Made by a program: the position numbers and the translations under genes. Under the pieces are notes generated by a model. It made no database searches. It had not been told where the DNA came from and saw only the letters and a list, made by a program, of their open reading frames with translations. From the NCBI RefSeq assembly GCF_000975265.2, contig NZ_CP083405.1, positions 992,001-1,056,000 on the forward strand: a DNA stretch of 64,000 bases, given 5' to 3'. This document shows positions 63,101 through 64,000 of the stretch, one piece after another (the first letter of the stretch is position 1; the number at the start of each line of letters is the position of its first letter). The stretch comes from Mycobacterium lepromatosis. Its GTDB lineage: Bacteria; Actinomycetota; Actinomycetes; Mycobacteriales; Mycobacteriaceae.

Positions 63101-64000
63101 ACCAGCAGGGCTTGAGGTTGACGGGATACTTCGGCGAGCGGCAACGTGCTTCGACGACGCAGCTTCAGGTCGGCTTATGGCGGACTCAATGCTAGAGTTG
63201 CTCGGCACCCGCCGTATAGCAACCAGCGTGATGCTATACGGAATCGCCAAATTCAGACCGAGCCACAAGCTGCGCAGCAACGCATAGCTCAGCCTGTCTG
63301 AAGAACCCGTGGGGGCGATTGCCGAAGTCGATGTCGAGCCAAAAATCCTCTCTCGTCCGCCACATGACCGCGATGACCAGCCACGGCCTGTTGACGATGA
63401 AGCAGGCGACGCTGGTGACCGGTCCTGCATGGCGACCTCGACAACCACGATGGGGATGCCGCCAAACTCACCATCTACGTCGGCCGCCAGGAGCGCACCG
63501 CCGGGAAGGTGGATCAGTACGCGATATGCGAACTCTTGTATCAACACGGATTCGCCAGCAGCATAGTACTCTTCAACGTCGACGGCGTGACACATGGTGA
63601 GCGTCCCCGGGCCCGCTTTTTCGGCCCCAACGTCGATGTTCCTTTGATGATCATCAGCATCGGTTCTACATAAATTAAGTATCAGCGGCCTCCACCGAAC
63701 TACCCAACCCATTGCTGACCGTCAAGAGAGGATGCATCTGCAAACGCGACGACCAACTATTTGGACGTCCCCAGCCACTGCCGATGACCGATGAGCACAG
63801 ACACACCCTATGGCAAAAGCTGATGGTCTATACCGCCGAAACCACCCGACACGATAGATTGCCGATCCACCGCGCTCGTCCAACGACTGCTGCGGTCCGG
63901 AACGGCGCGAGGCGCAACTGGTGTTGGACGGAATTTGGAGATGTCATGGAGACCACCAACCGCACGGAGACAAACGAGTTTTCAGCTCTCCCGCAAGGTG
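63097..64000 (+). pseudogene. DUF190-family protein (Rv3071-like), decayed, continues past the window
   Basis: Starts at ATG 63097 (MNQQGLRLTGYFGERQR). Then, in other frames: LMADSMLELLGTRRIATSVM, AKLTIYVGRQERTAGKVDQY with ELLYQHGFASSIVLFNVDG and ARFFGPNVDVPLMIISIGS near 63620, and from 63780 MTDEHRHTLWQKLMVYTAET and ALVQRLLRSGTARGATG. The last repeats the DUF190 pattern (a second unit of the same fold). Frameshifts and stops throughout. The DUF190 genes usually sit with crcB, which fits. The end is outside the window. Confidence 0.8.

Overview
This window looks like chromosome from a leprosy-type mycobacterium (Mycobacterium leprae or the close relative M. lepromatosis). Two things suggest this. 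The intact proteins are mycobacterial (SerB2, CtaD, FecB, AdhC, NrdHIEF, FadE22, Mmr). Between them lie long stretches of genes broken by frameshifts and stops but still recognisable. Gene order from about 2 to 37 kb follows the M. tuberculosis order Rv3034c to Rv3062, and order from 57 kb to the end follows Rv3065 to Rv3071. Rv numbers throughout are recalled from memory, not searched.

Layout. 0-2 kb: remnants of an aromatic-ring-cleavage operon (VOC dioxygenase-like, FAH hydrolase, FAD hydroxylase). 2-5 kb: intact acyltransferase, beta-propeller lipoprotein and secreted TB22.2-like protein, then a broken THUMP-like methyltransferase gene. 6.9-16.1 kb: dense intact block (methyltransferase, EchA17, NUDIX, ABC ATPase, SerB2, CtaD on the minus strand; FecB and AdhC on the plus strand). 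16.5-17.4 kb: remnant of a BrnT-like toxin and a ribbon-helix-helix antitoxin. 17.8-24.6 kb: the class Ib ribonucleotide reductase genes nrdF and nrdHIE, each preceded by a tandem pair of NrdR-box-like sites 32 bp apart, with a dead Baeyer-Villiger monooxygenase and an intact TetR regulator between them. 24.6-33.9 kb: mostly dead genes (FMN reductase, TetR, dinB, TetR, cyp136, a PE protein, an OB-fold protein) around one intact SDR. 33.9-37.4 kb: intact fadE22, a dead SDR, and only the 5' part of ligB.

37.4-56.8 kb does not belong to the flanking order. It opens close to a decayed IS1634-like transposase and carries an intact minus-strand signalling cluster matching the M. tuberculosis Rv1354c-Rv1358 region: a GGDEF-EAL protein, a ThiF-nitroreductase fusion (MoeY), a GNAT/autoinducer-synthase-like protein, a stand-alone EAL protein and a 1114-residue cyclase-like/ATPase/LuxR regulator. 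sdaA (Rv0069c-like) closes the segment.

57-64 kb: mmr with a probable operator but a dead repressor, a dead ferredoxin-type reductase, an integrase fragment beside an intact tRNA-Ala, dead pgmA, two dead fluoride-channel genes and a dead DUF190 gene running off the end.

The most interesting point is the signalling cluster: it is intact amid decay, yet catalytic residues appear to be lost in several of its domains (GGDEF metal-binding Asp, EAL Glu, cyclase metal-binding and Asn/Arg positions).
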